Assembly: GCA_947494145.1 (NCBI GenBank)
Contig: CANLTZ010000001.1
Coordinates: 310,001-374,000, forward strand
Length of the DNA: 64,000 nucleotides
Direction of reading: 5' to 3'
From: an uncultured Jannaschia sp.
GTDB lineage: Bacteria; Pseudomonadota; Alphaproteobacteria; Rhodobacterales; Rhodobacteraceae
The position numbers were made by a program, and so were the translations under genes. A model generated the notes under the pieces. That model did no database searches. It was given only the letters and a program-made list of their open reading frames with translations, and was not told the DNA's origin. This document shows, piece by piece, positions 48,054 through 57,020 of the stretch. Positions within the stretch are counted from its first letter, which is position 1. The number at the start of each line of letters is the position of its first letter.

Positions 48054-50507
48054 TCAGCGCACCGGCACCAGCGTGGTCACCCCCACGGCACCGGCCCGCG
48101 CCAAGTCGGGGTCCAACGTCATGGGGATGTATTCCCCCCGGCGCCAAAGCTCCCCCAGGTCGTCGTAATGGCGCGACAAGGGATGGCCGGATTGGCCGGT
48201 GGAGGTGATGAAGACGCTGCTTTCGGGATCGGCGAAATCATAGACGCCACGATAGGTGGCGGCGTGGACATTGGCGAAGGGCTCGGAGCCAGTGCCGGAT
48301 GTGCGGCCGCGTTGCAACGTGTGGTCGCCGCCCGAGGTGGATTGACGGATGTTCACCACGAAGCCCACGCCCGGCAACTCGCCTAGAACGGCATGGTCAT
48401 GGCGGGCTTCATGGGCATCGCCCCAACGCCAGGCTTCTACCCGGGCGCCGTAGCGTTCTTCGAGCGATTGAAGCGCGTCGTCCAAAGACAGGCGTGCCAC
48501 ATCGGTGCAGCTTTCGATGGCGGTGGATTGGATGATGTCGCACCACGCGCCCGCACCGTCGATATCGCGGAAAACTCGCTCGATAAACAGGGGCTCCATC
48601 CGGGGATATTCCGCGGCCAGCGGGCCCAGGTCATCGCGGATAAGACGCTGTTGCAGGGCGCGCATCCAGGCGGCGTAGATCAACGGCTCGGGCAGGTGTT
48701 CCGACATCTCACCGTTCCAGGCGGCCAGCAATTCCAGCGCAATTTGGCGCCGCCGCTCAGGCGTACCGGCGGGGGCTGCTTCGCCGGTGAACCACAGGTC
48801 GCGGCCGATCAGCGGCAGAAGGGAGCGGGCCGAGAAGGACACGGAGTCGAGCTGCGCCTCGATCAGGCTTTCGCGGGTATGGACTTCGCGTGCCTGCAAA
48901 AGCCGTTCCATCCGTTGGACACGTTGGCTGTCGCCCCAGACGAAGCTGACATGGTCGGGAAAGGGGGCGTCGATGATCTTGTTGTTGGTGTTGCCCAACA
49001 GGCCGCCTTCGGGATCGGTCCAAACGGGATTGTCTTCAAAGGGCTTGAGGCCGCGCCAGCGGTTGGTTTCGATCCAGCCCGGTGCGGGGATGCGGCCCTG
49101 ACTTTGGTGTTCTGGGTGGCGGTCGGGCTGGCGGCCGACCAGTTGCATGGCGATGCGTTCGCCATCGGTCAGCATCAGGTTCTGGCTCGGCGCGACGGTG
49201 TGGCGCGCCGCATCCAGCGCGTTTTCCAGGGTGGCCGCGCGCATCAGTTCCATGGCGGTTCGCATGGAGGTGTCTTCGTCGGACAGCCCTGTCCAGGACA
49301 AGGCGGCCACATGGCCCGGCGGCGTGACGGTGCCCAGATCGAACTGGCTGCTGGTCAGGACCGGGCCGTTCGCGGTGCGGCGCAGGGTCAGCGTGACGGG
49401 GTCGGCATCTTTGATGACCACGATGGAGCGTTCGGTCTCGAACGCCGCCCAGCCATCGGGTGTGCGGTATTGGGTGGGGTCGTCTGGGTTGAGTTCTTCG
49501 ATCAGAACGTCCTGGTCATCCAGATAGGAGGAGGTCAGGCCCCAGCCCAGCCGCTCCGACCGGCCCACCAACACGACGGGCATCCCCGGGATGGTGCCGC
49601 CGATGACGCCGCCTGTTCCCAGTTCCAGCCGGGCCAAGTACCAGATCGTGGGTGCGGTCAGGCCCAGATGGGGGTCGTTGGCCAAAAGCCCGCCGCCAGC
49701 CGCGGCCCGGTCGGGCGCCACCGCAAAGGCGTTGGACGCGCCCGCAAGGCCCGCAGGGGCGATGGGCCAGAGATCGGGGATATCGGCGGCGGCGTAGCGC
49801 GTGGGTTTCAGGTTGGGAAACAGCGTCTGCGCCAGCACAACGGTGCCTTCACCGGGGATTTCGGGGTGCAGGTCCGGCAAGCGTTCGGGGTCCAGCACAA
49901 GAGAGGCGCGGGCGCGGCGCACTTCTTCGGTGACATGGCCCGAGAGTTGCAGCGCAACGAGCTTGCCCACGGCGATGCTGTCACTGGGTTGCCAGGGGGC
50001 GATCTGAGGCTCGAACAAGAAGAATTCCGGTGCGCCGCGCCCGCTGGCGTCCCGGTTGATAACGTCGATGCGGGCATTCACCCCGGCGGCATAGGCCTCC
50101 AACATGGCGCGTGTGTCTGGGTCGAGCGCGTCGACGCTGGCGCTGGCGGACCGGTAAAGCCCCAGGCGGCGCAGAAGTTCGTCGGTGCGCAGGGTGCGAC
50201 TGCCGAAGACCTCCGACAGGCGCCCTTGGGCGGTGCGGCGCAGCAGCGTCATCTGCCACAGCCTGTCCTGTGCATGGGCGTAGCCAAGGCCGAAAAATAC
50301 GTCGGCATCGCTGTCGCCGAAAATGTGGGGGACGTTGAACGTATTGCGGACGATTTCGACGGGCGCGTCCACCCCCGCCACCTCGGTCGTGGCGGTATAG
50401 TCGGGCAAGCTGCGCGAGGCGAGCCAAAGGGCCCCTGCCAGGGCCACCCCTGCCAGAACCAAAACGCCCGCCACGATGCGGAAAGTCCAGCGAAACAGAC
50501 GCTCCAT
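48054..50507 (-). CDS. Penicillin acylase-family Ntn hydrolase
   Basis: 817 residues from ATG 50507. An N-terminal membrane segment (FRIVAGVLVLAGVALAGALW, about residues 8-30) anchors or exports it. The alpha chain has NVPHIFGDSDADVFFGLGYA and HAQDRLWQMTLLRR. The beta chain begins at the nucleophile Ser258 in AGASNAFAV after autoproteolysis. GLLGNTNNKI and DHTLQRG are further family markers. Homologues cleave acyl-homoserine lactones or beta-lactam amides in the periplasm; the substrate here is unknown. Divergent from the beta-hydroxyacid dehydrogenase. Confidence 0.92.
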   Translation of the reverse strand: MERLFRWTFRIVAGVLVLAGVALAGALWLASRSLPDYTATTEVAGVDAPVEIVRNTFNVPHIFGDSDADVFFGLGYAHAQDRLWQMTLLRRTAQGRLSEVFGSRTLRTDELLRRLGLYRSASASVDALDPDTRAMLEAYAAGVNARIDVINRDASGRGAPEFFLFEPQIAPWQPSDSIAVGKLVALQLSGHVTEEVRRARASLVLDPERLPDLHPEIPGEGTVVLAQTLFPNLKPTRYAAADIPDLWPIAPAGLAGASNAFAVAPDRAAAGGGLLANDPHLGLTAPTIWYLARLELGTGGVIGGTIPGMPVVLVGRSERLGWGLTSSYLDDQDVLIEELNPDDPTQYRTPDGWAAFETERSIVVIKDADPVTLTLRRTANGPVLTSSQFDLGTVTPPGHVAALSWTGLSDEDTSMRTAMELMRAATLENALDAARHTVAPSQNLMLTDGERIAMQLVGRQPDRHPEHQSQGRIPAPGWIETNRWRGLKPFEDNPVWTDPEGGLLGNTNNKIIDAPFPDHVSFVWGDSQRVQRMERLLQAREVHTRESLIEAQLDSVSFSARSLLPLIGRDLWFTGEAAPAGTPERRRQIALELLAAWNGEMSEHLPEPLIYAAWMRALQQRLIRDDLGPLAAEYPRMEPLFIERVFRDIDGAGAWCDIIQSTAIESCTDVARLSLDDALQSLEERYGARVEAWRWGDAHEARHDHAVLGELPGVGFVVNIRQSTSGGDHTLQRGRTSGTGSEPFANVHAATYRGVYDFADPESSVFITSTGQSGHPLSRHYDDLGELWRRGEYIPMTLDPDLARAGAVGVTTLVPVR

Positions 50508-50580
50508 CCGCCCTCCGGTTGACCCTTGTGCCCCCGAGGGGTCTAACCACGCGCAAAGCAGGATGCAAAGGGAGGTCGCC

Positions 50581-51456
50581 ATGGCGAATGTCGCGTTTTT
50601 GGGGATGGGAGTGATGGGGGCCCCGATGGCGGGCCACCTTGCGGCGGCAGGTCACGACGTGGCGGTCTACAACCGCACGGTGGCCAAGGCCGAGGCTTGG
50701 GTGGCCAAGCATGGCGGCCGCCACGGCGCCAGCCCGCGTGAAGCGGCCGACGGCTGTCAGATCGTGATGGCTTGCGTGGGCAACGATGACGACCTGCGCG
50801 GCGTTTGCCTGGGCGAGGACGGGGCATTCGCGGGCATGGGCGAAGGGACACTGTTCGTCGACCACACCACGGTTTCTGCGGAAGTAACGCGGGAATTGGC
50901 GGCTGCGGCGGCGGAGCGCGGCATCGCCTATGTGGATGCGCCGGTTTCTGGCGGACAGGCGGGGGCCGAGAACGGCCAGCTTGTCATCATGTGCGGCGGC
51001 ACCCAGGCCGATTACGACCGTGCGGAGCCGATCATAGCCGCCTTCGCCAAGGCCACGCGGCTGATGGGCGGCGTGGGCGCCGGACAATTGACCAAGATGG
51101 TCAACCAGATCTGCATCGCGGGTCTTTTGCAGGGCCTGTCCGAAGGCTTGATGTTTGCACAGAAAGCGGGGCTGGACGGTGAGGCCGTTATCGACGTGAT
51201 CCAAGGAGGCGCCGCTGGGTCCTGGCAGATGGTGAACCGTCACAAGACCATGCTGGCGGGGGAATTCGATCACGGCTTCGCGGTGGACTGGATGCGCAAG
51301 GATCTGGGGATTTGCCTGACGGAGGCCGAAAATATCGGCGCGCCGTTGCCCGGCACGGCGCTGATCGACCAGTATTACAAGGACGTCCAGGCCATGGGCG
51401 GCGGCCGTTGGGACACGTCGAGCCTGGTGGCGCGGCTATCGAAATTGAGCGGGTGA
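50581..51456 (+). CDS. Beta-hydroxyacid dehydrogenase (3-hydroxyisobutyrate type)
   Basis: 291 residues from ATG 50581 with GGGAGG upstream. NAD-binding FLGMGVMGAPMAGHL at the N-terminus, the substrate loop DAPVSGGQAGAENGQL, the catalytic lysine in GQLTKMVNQI, and the C-terminal KDLGICLTEA helix. It could be 3-hydroxyisobutyrate dehydrogenase (mmsB), tartronate semialdehyde reductase or a glyoxylate reductase; NRT after the second strand suggests NADP. No valine pathway genes flank it. Confidence 0.88.
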   Translation: MANVAFLGMGVMGAPMAGHLAAAGHDVAVYNRTVAKAEAWVAKHGGRHGASPREAADGCQIVMACVGNDDDLRGVCLGEDGAFAGMGEGTLFVDHTTVSAEVTRELAAAAAERGIAYVDAPVSGGQAGAENGQLVIMCGGTQADYDRAEPIIAAFAKATRLMGGVGAGQLTKMVNQICIAGLLQGLSEGLMFAQKAGLDGEAVIDVIQGGAAGSWQMVNRHKTMLAGEFDHGFAVDWMRKDLGICLTEAENIGAPLPGTALIDQYYKDVQAMGGGRWDTSSLVARLSKLSG

Positions 51457-51555
51457 CCAACGGGTGATCCACGTCCGACGTTGCCTGCATTGACGCGTCG
51501 TTAAAGGCTCAGCGAGATTGTCCCTTCCCGGATCAGACATGGGAAGGGTGCAGGG

Positions 51556-51924
51556 ATGGCCACGAAGACCCAACGCAACGCGGCGGCGGAAATGATCGTG
51601 ATGATGGAACGGTTCCACTGGGATATGGCGCACACGGCCACGCGCGACGCCTATGTGCTGCCGGAATGGCGCGAGGTCTGGGAAGGGCGGACGACCCGGA
51701 AGCGGAAAATCAGCCTGTACGTGGACGAGGACGTCTACAAATTGTTCCGCTCCATGGGGCCCGGCATGGGGCCGCGGATGAACACGGTCCTGGGCGCCTT
51801 CGCCCGCGCCCGACTGGCCGGACTGCTGGACGGAGAGGACATCATGGAAGACCGCCGCGAAAGCTGGATGGGCCGCGCGAAGCCGTCGGTGGCCGAGGTG
51901 GTGGCGCGGTCTGAGGGGAAGTAG
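51556..51924 (+). CDS. BrnA-like antitoxin family protein without BrnT
   Basis: 122 residues from ATG 51556 (GGGATGG region upstream). The core KRKISLYVDEDVYKLFRSMG followed by PGMGPRMNTVLGAFARARL is the ribbon-helix-helix pattern of BrnA/CopG-like antitoxins, with RMNTVL as the dimerising helix. BrnA normally follows the brnT toxin gene; here the gene upstream is a dehydrogenase, and none of the nearby frames resembles BrnT. It could be an orphan antitoxin or a repurposed DNA-binding protein. Confidence 0.6.
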   Translation: MATKTQRNAAAEMIVMMERFHWDMAHTATRDAYVLPEWREVWEGRTTRKRKISLYVDEDVYKLFRSMGPGMGPRMNTVLGAFARARLAGLLDGEDIMEDRRESWMGRAKPSVAEVVARSEGK

Positions 51925-52045
51925 TGGTTGGGGTGGAGAATAAGAACTCTCAAGCTCATTATTGAAGATACTGCCCAGTCGACTGTATTATAGTCGTATT
52001 ATGTGGAATACACTGTGTTTCCATTGAGTTCTTTCGTGGCTGCAA

Positions 52046-52834
52046 ATGATTGACTTCTTTCATGACTCCGACTTTCCAGCGACGCGCCGGATGTCAATAT
52101 TCGCGTCGATATTTTCCATTGTGGTGTCCATCGGTGGCATATCTATTGACTTCTCAAATTGGCCTGACACCAGCCCTCTCTCAATGGTGGACTTTAGCAT
52201 TGGTACAATTACTCTGTCTTTGATATTTTTGTTCATTGGAGGATATGGGTTTCTCAGAAACCTTATACAGTTTTATGCGCGCTGGCATCGAGCGAGTGGA
52301 GACTTTCGTCAGGTAGAAAGCTTGCACGAGAGAGTCCGCTTTTGGCCGGAGGAAGCAAGGCAGTTTCGTGAGGCAACTCCGGTATTGTGTGCCGCGTTCT
52401 CCGAAGCGCTCAATTCTATTGATGCTGTAGAGCAGGAAGCCCGCTTAGCGCAATTTGCATTGGAACTTGATAAGGTTGGCGAGCTGATCAATGCGGTTGA
52501 AGCCAAAGTAGACAAAGCAGAGCTAAAGCAAAATCATCCAAGTGAGTTTGACGAAGATGAGTTCAAGAGAATGAGGGAGATTCTACGAGATCAGGTTGAA
52601 TTCCTTCATGATGTAGTTACGCGTCGTCGTGAAAGCTTGAATGCCCTACGGTCAGCGACGTCGGATCTAGAGATCTTGGAAACGTCCAGGGTCGTGGAGA
52701 ACTTGGCGGTGAGCGTTAGGTCCGACATCGTCGCTCAGCGAGTTTCTGCTGTTGGTGATTTAGTCATACCGGTTGTAATCAGCGGGTTGGTTTTTTTATC
52801 GGCGTTGGTTATTTTCTTGAATATGCTGCTCTAG
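52046..52834 (+). CDS. Membrane/coiled-coil hypothetical protein in an A+T-rich island
   Basis: 262 residues from ATG 52046. Two N-terminal hydrophobic helices (about residues 17-36 and 50-70), a long central helical region (about 75-225) rich in Glu, Lys, Arg and Leu with heptad-like spacing, and a C-terminal hydrophobic helix (about 239-261). No catalytic motif is seen and I recognise no family. Codon use is far richer in A and T than its neighbours. Its TAG overlaps the stop of a minus-strand frame. Acquisition by transfer is likely. Confidence 0.6.
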   Translation: MIDFFHDSDFPATRRMSIFASIFSIVVSIGGISIDFSNWPDTSPLSMVDFSIGTITLSLIFLFIGGYGFLRNLIQFYARWHRASGDFRQVESLHERVRFWPEEARQFREATPVLCAAFSEALNSIDAVEQEARLAQFALELDKVGELINAVEAKVDKAELKQNHPSEFDEDEFKRMREILRDQVEFLHDVVTRRRESLNALRSATSDLEILETSRVVENLAVSVRSDIVAQRVSAVGDLVIPVVISGLVFLSALVIFLNMLL

Positions 52835-53037
52835 CGGAAGTTCTCTTTGAGGCGCTGCGTCATCGGCAACGCTTGAAGTACTCTTATCGCATTTGCGGCC
52901 TTTGAGCGCTTCCGAACATTAAGGTCGGTCACCATTTCGTTGCGTTCGAGTTCGGGGACCGTTTCATGATAGCGAGTTTGGGCTGCGGTTAGGGCAATGA
53001 TCGTTTCACAGACAGATGGAGCCAACGTGATCAACAT
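52831..53037 (-). CDS. Possible 68-residue hypothetical protein, convergent
   Basis: A frame from ATG 53037 to TAG 52831-52833 encodes a helical sequence with SVCETIIALTAAQTRYHETV. It ends on the same bases as the plus-strand coiled-coil gene stop. Upstream codons (to 53184) stay open but look less coding. Weak evidence; it could be a remnant. Confidence 0.25.
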   Translation of the reverse strand: MLITLAPSVCETIIALTAAQTRYHETVPELERNEMVTDLNVRKRSKAANAIRVLQALPMTQRLKENFR

Positions 53038-53456
53038 TGCTCGCTTCAGATGGTGATCCTGTGTATCGACCTGGTTCGTACCGCAAGAGTTCAACGCTGC
53101 CGACAGGCACCCCAGACCGGAATCGCGGCCGAAGGCCGCCGGTCCATCGCGTCGCCATTGTCGCTCGGACCAATGGCGCTCCAATGGCGACCGCCCCCAC
53201 GGCCCGGCGATTGGTTGATCTCCGCGCGTCGCTCGGGCGGAGCGATGATCTTGGAACCATAAAGCACTCCAGAAGCCCTGTCAGATCGCCGCGCTGCGGC
53301 CCGTCAATGGATCGGCTTGCGCGTGAGTGACGACAGTCCGCTCGGGGTTGAAACCTGACGTCTCTGCGCGGCGCCCTAGACCGGCCTGCGGGGGGCGTCG
53401 TCTCTTGGCGGTTGGCGCTTTTGGGTGTTGGTGGGGTTCACCGACCCGACGGGGTT
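53038..53456. other. Intergenic stretch, no convincing gene
   Basis: About 420 bases (or about 270 if the longer 52831-53184 frame is real). It contains a perfect GCGGCC-gaa-GGCCGC stem (53125-53139) and short GC-rich frames that look like shadows. The region returns gradually to normal G+C towards 53400. Confidence 0.45.
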
Positions 53457-53477
53457 GGGCGGCCCTGGGGGCCGCCC
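53457..53477. terminator. Hairpin terminator of the NitT/TauT-type ABC operon
   Basis: GGGCGGCC paired with GGCCGCCC across a 5-base loop, 10 bases beyond the binding-protein stop (minus strand). G+C-rich stem without a U-tract, typical of intrinsic-like structures in high-G+C genomes. Confidence 0.7.
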
Positions 53478-53486
53478 GGGGGCCTC

Positions 53487-54470
53487 TCAGTTCAGCGCCG
53501 CGTCGGTGATGACGTGGGTCCAGGCCCTTTCGGGCTGGGCGGTGATCACCGGGTCGGAGCCACCGGCCAGTAGGGTGTCGACCGTGCGCTGGAAATCGGC
53601 GGGATCGAGCGCGCCGTTGGATCCGGCGGTCAGCTTGGCGATCTCACCCATCATGCGCTTCTGGTGCGCCTCGGTCTGGGCGCCGGTTTCGTCGTATTCC
53701 AGGACGATCTCGGCGGCCTCATCGGGGTTGGCTTCGGCGTATTTCCAGCCCTCCATCGAGGCGCGCACGAAGCGGGTCATCTTGTCGACGAAGGCCGGGT
53801 CTTCCAGGTTTTCTTCCAGCACGTAGATGCCGTCTTCCAGCGTGGCAACGCCCATATCCTCGTATTTGAAGGTGACCAGCTCATCCTCGGACACGCCCGC
53901 ATCCAGCACCTGACCGAATTCGTTATAGGTCATGGTGGAGATGCAATCGGCCTGGCGTTGCAGGAGCGGGTCGACGTTGAAGCCCTGCTTGAGCACGGTC
54001 ACACCGTCTTCGCCGCCATCGGTGGAGATGCCTTCCTGGGACATCCAGCTGAGGAAGGGGAATTCGTTGCCGAAGAACCAGACGCCGATGGTCTTGCCCT
54101 TGAAGTCCTGCGGGCCGGTGATGCCGGTGTCCTTCCAGCAGGTCAGCATCAAGCCGGACGACTTGAAGGGTTGGGCGATATTGACGACGGGAAGGCCCTT
54201 TTCGCGGGCCGACAGCGCCGAGGGCATCCAGTTGAGCATGGCGTCGGCGCCGCCACCGGCCAGCACCTGGGGCGGTGCGATGTCGGGGCCGCCGGGCAGG
54301 ATGGTGACGTCCAGATCTTCCGCCTCATAGAAGCCCTTGTCGAGTGCCACGTAGTACCCGGCGAATTGCGCCTGGGTGACCCATTGCAATTGCAGCGTGA
54401 CCTCATCGGCGGCAAGCGCGGGGGTGGCAAGTCCGAGGGCCAGGGCCCCGGATACGAGGAACTTGTTCAT
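53487..54470 (-). CDS. NMT1-type ABC transporter substrate-binding protein
   Basis: 327 residues from ATG 54470. Signal peptide (LVSGALALGLATPALAA, cleavage about residue 20). The mature part has the NMT1/ThiY pattern: LQLQWVTQAQFAGYYVALDK, then PQVLAGGGADAMLNWMPSAL and KGKTIGVWFFGNE. Such proteins bind pyrimidine precursors, flavins, taurine-like or nitrate-like ligands. The aromatic-rich pocket (WFFGNEFPFLSWM) favours a planar ligand, but this is inference. It is the last gene of the permease pair transcript. Confidence 0.9.
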   Translation of the reverse strand: MNKFLVSGALALGLATPALAADEVTLQLQWVTQAQFAGYYVALDKGFYEAEDLDVTILPGGPDIAPPQVLAGGGADAMLNWMPSALSAREKGLPVVNIAQPFKSSGLMLTCWKDTGITGPQDFKGKTIGVWFFGNEFPFLSWMSQEGISTDGGEDGVTVLKQGFNVDPLLQRQADCISTMTYNEFGQVLDAGVSEDELVTFKYEDMGVATLEDGIYVLEENLEDPAFVDKMTRFVRASMEGWKYAEANPDEAAEIVLEYDETGAQTEAHQKRMMGEIAKLTAGSNGALDPADFQRTVDTLLAGGSDPVITAQPERAWTHVITDAALN

Positions 54471-54497
54471 GTATTTCTCCCTATTGCGGACGCGATT

Positions 54498-55331
54498 CTA
54501 TCGCCGCGCCCGTTGTGATGGATGCCAGAAGGTGAGGCGCTTTTCCAATGCGGCGATCAGGCCATAGGATAGCGACCCCGCCAGGGCAGCGACCACGATC
54601 GAGGCCCAGACCATGGGCAAGTTCAAGCGGCCGACCTCGGTGCTGATGCGGAAGCCCATACCGACCGTCGGACTGCCGAAGAATTCGGCAACGATGGCGC
54701 CGATCAGGGCAAGGGTCGTCGCGATCTTGAGCCCGTTGAAGATGAAGGGCAGGGCGGCTTGCAGGCGCAGATATCTCAGTTCCTGGCTGGGCGTCGCGCC
54801 ATAGGTGCGCATCAGGTCGCGCTGCATGGGGGAATTGTCCCCGAGGCCCGCCACAGTGTTCACGAGGACGGGGAAGAACACCATGACGACCACCACAGCG
54901 GCTTTGCTTTCCCACCCGAAGCCGTACCACATGACCAGGATGGGCGCGGTGCCCACAATGGGCAGGGCGGCCATGAAATTGCCGACCGGAAGCAACCCCC
55001 GTCGCAGAAAGTCCGACCGCGCGACCAGCAGCGCCGTGGCGATGGCCGCCGCACAGCCCATGACCCAGCCGGACAAGGCGCCCTTCAGGACGGTTTGGAC
55101 GAAATCCGCCCAGAGCGTGGGCCCGTTTTCAGATAGGGCTACGGTGATCTGTGTGGGCGCGGGTAGGATGACGGTCGGAACATCGAAGAGGCGGACCGTC
55201 ATTTCCCATAGGAGTAGGAGCGTCAGACCAAACAGAACCGGCGCAGCCCAGCGCCCGAAGCTGTGCCCGGCAAGCTTGACGTTCAACCCCCAAAGCGCGG
55301 CCCAGGTGCCGAGGATGAGCGCCGTGCTCAT
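54498..55331 (-). CDS. ABC transporter permease, NitT/TauT family
   Basis: 277 residues from ATG 55331, which overlaps the upstream permease stop (ATGA). Six hydrophobic helices and the BPD-type coupling loop around EFFGSPTVGMGFRISTEVGR. YGATPSQELRYLRLQAALPF is the conserved pre-coupling segment. The larger open frame to 56198 is an artefact of stop-free high-G+C sequence across the neighbouring gene. Acts with the second permease and the ATPase at 58087. Confidence 0.9.
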   Translation of the reverse strand: MSTALILGTWAALWGLNVKLAGHSFGRWAAPVLFGLTLLLLWEMTVRLFDVPTVILPAPTQITVALSENGPTLWADFVQTVLKGALSGWVMGCAAAIATALLVARSDFLRRGLLPVGNFMAALPIVGTAPILVMWYGFGWESKAAVVVVMVFFPVLVNTVAGLGDNSPMQRDLMRTYGATPSQELRYLRLQAALPFIFNGLKIATTLALIGAIVAEFFGSPTVGMGFRISTEVGRLNLPMVWASIVVAALAGSLSYGLIAALEKRLTFWHPSQRARR

Positions 55332-56326
55332 CGGGCGAGGCCCATGCGTCTTAGGGTCACGCGCTCGATCCAGGACACCGTCGCCACTAGCAAGGCCGCC
55401 ACGATGGCCGCACCGAAGAGCGCCGACCAGATTTGAATGGTTTGGCCGTAATAGCTGCCTGCCAAAAGGCGCGCACCCAAACCGCGGACAGCACCGGTGG
55501 GGAGCTCTCCGATGATTGCGCCGACCAGGGCGGCGGCGATTGCGATCTTGAGGGAAGCAAAAAGGTAGGGGAGCGACGACGGAAAGCGCAGGGACATCAA
55601 GGTGCGGGCGCCCGAGGCATTCCAGGTGCGCATCAGGTCCAAATCCGCAGGCGAGGGTGCGCGCAGGCCCTTCACCATGCCAACGGTGACCGGGAAGAAC
55701 GACAGATAGGCCGAGATAATGGCCTTGGGGACAAGGCCTTGCACCCCCACGGAATTCAAGACCACGATAATCATCGGCGCGATGGCGAGGATGGGAATGG
55801 TCTGCGAGGCGATGGCCCAGGGCATGACGCTGATATCCATGACCCGAGAATGGACAATACCGATGGCCAGCAGAATGCCCGCCAGGCTGCCGATGGCGAA
55901 ACCCAGAAGCGTGGGGGCCAGCGTTATGCCCGCATGAAAAACGAGGGAGCGGCGAGAGGTGATCTTCTTGCCCGCCGTCGTATCCCAAAGCTCGGCCACG
56001 ACTTGGTGGGGGGCGGGCAGGCGCGGCCGTTCCTGGCCGTAAGCGCGGGCTACAGCCTCGCCCGGATTGCCGAAGGTGAGGGCCAAACCGCCCATGTCGC
56101 GCCGCTCTGCCGCCGTGGCCGGCGTTATCGCGACGCCCGCCCGCTCCGCCTCCAACAGGCTTTGCTGGGCGTTCATGGGGATGCAGGCAAGATACCAAAG
56201 GCCGACCAATGTCGCGATGACGGTTAGCACGGGCAAAAGACGCGCCAGCGCCCGTTGGATACGGTCCAAGGTCGCGGCCCGGCGCGCGCCCTTGGCGACC
56301 GGCGCCGAGAGAGGTGTGTCGGTCAC
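55328..56326 (-). CDS. ABC transporter permease, NitT/TauT family
   Basis: 332 residues from GTG 56326 with GGGGG upstream. An N-terminal cytoplasmic segment (about 40 residues) leads to TM1 (LLPVLTVIATLVGLWYL). A periplasmic insertion (about residues 60-110) precedes the normal six-helix permease core. The coupling loop is GELPTGAVRGLGARLLAGSY. It is longer than its partner because of the insertion. Coupled to the second permease by 4 bases. The 268 bases upstream hold a large inverted repeat. Confidence 0.88.
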   Translation of the reverse strand: MTDTPLSAPVAKGARRAATLDRIQRALARLLPVLTVIATLVGLWYLACIPMNAQQSLLEAERAGVAITPATAAERRDMGGLALTFGNPGEAVARAYGQERPRLPAPHQVVAELWDTTAGKKITSRRSLVFHAGITLAPTLLGFAIGSLAGILLAIGIVHSRVMDISVMPWAIASQTIPILAIAPMIIVVLNSVGVQGLVPKAIISAYLSFFPVTVGMVKGLRAPSPADLDLMRTWNASGARTLMSLRFPSSLPYLFASLKIAIAAALVGAIIGELPTGAVRGLGARLLAGSYYGQTIQIWSALFGAAIVAALLVATVSWIERVTLRRMGLAR

Positions 56327-56346
56327 GCGCAACCCCCTAGATCGCG

Positions 56347-56448
56347 AAATCCCATAAGACGGGATTTGAGTATTTCTGGACCAGTGATGCAAGGGCGCGG
56401 CGTCTGGGGCCCGGTCGCGCGTCTGTTCATCACTGGTCCAAAAATACT
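56347..56448. repeat. Hairpin and large inverted repeat upstream of the permeases
   Basis: A 7-bp perfect stem AAATCCC-ataagac-GGGATTT (56347-56367) is followed by a 21-base inverted repeat, AGTATTTCTGGACCAGTGAT G (56369-56389; split after 20 bases), repeated in inverse at 56428-56448 with one mismatch. The 38-base loop is G+C-rich. It lies between acetyltransferase and permease genes of one strand and may be an attenuator or a relic of a mobile palindromic element. Confidence 0.75.
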
Positions 56449-56594
56449 TATATTGCGATGTTTCAAGAAGGATCGCGGGTGTCCGTTAATCGAATCTTTA
56501 CTAATGTGGGCCAAAGATGGCGGCACGGTACAGGCTGGAGAGCCGATGACCGTGGCCAGTGATGCGGGGGTCCCCTCGGCCCCCGTATCCACCG

Positions 56595-57020
56595 CTACCT
56601 TTTCCATTCCATCTCGATTTCTGTCACGCCATCATCGCCTGACAGCTCGGTTGCGATCGTGACGAAGCCTTCGCGTCGATAGAAGCGATGGGCGGCGTGG
56701 TTGGGGCTGTGGCTGCGCAGTTTCAGCCGGTCGCGCCCTTCCTTGGCGCGGTTCAAAAGGATGCGGCCCACGCCTTGGCGGGGGCGTTTGACATATAGGC
56801 CGAAGATATGGGTGCTGGCGGCGCCCATGGAAAGGTAGCCCAGGACATCGCCGTTTTGTTCCGCCAGCCAGGCTTCGCGGGTGGGAAAGCCGTCGCGCAT
56901 GAGTTGTTCCAACTTGGCGCGGCTGGGCTCGTCGGGCATCCAATCGGTGGCCTTGATCCAGTCGGAAACGATGCGCGCGCAAGGCGGCGCGTCCGCGGCG
57001 GTGGCACGGCGCAGGATCAC
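56595..57020 (-). CDS. GNAT acetyltransferase (tandem copy 2)
   Basis: 141 residues. A GNAT fold with LYVKRPRQGVGRILLNRAKE holding the acetyl-CoA pyrophosphate loop (RQGVGR) and HRFYRREGFVTI as the C-terminal signature. It shares the ATAADAPPCARIV...DWIKATDWMP opening with the next gene, so the two are paralogues (a tandem duplication). Stop and start of the pair overlap by 4 bases. Substrate unknown; may N-acetylate a small molecule or a protein amine. Confidence 0.88.
   Translation of the reverse strand: MILRRATAADAPPCARIVSDWIKATDWMPDEPSRAKLEQLMRDGFPTREAWLAEQNGDVLGYLSMGAASTHIFGLYVKRPRQGVGRILLNRAKEGRDRLKLRSHSPNHAAHRFYRREGFVTIATELSGDDGVTEIEMEWKR

Noticed and set aside
48393-50522. Plus-strand 709-codon frame opposite the penicillin acylase
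   Set aside because: Shadow of the acylase; composition (Gly/Gln/Arg/His) and lack of motifs argue against coding.
54498-56198. A 566-codon minus-strand frame
   Set aside because: The upstream half is a shadow of the second permease; the genuine permease starts at ATG 55331, which overlaps the neighbour stop.
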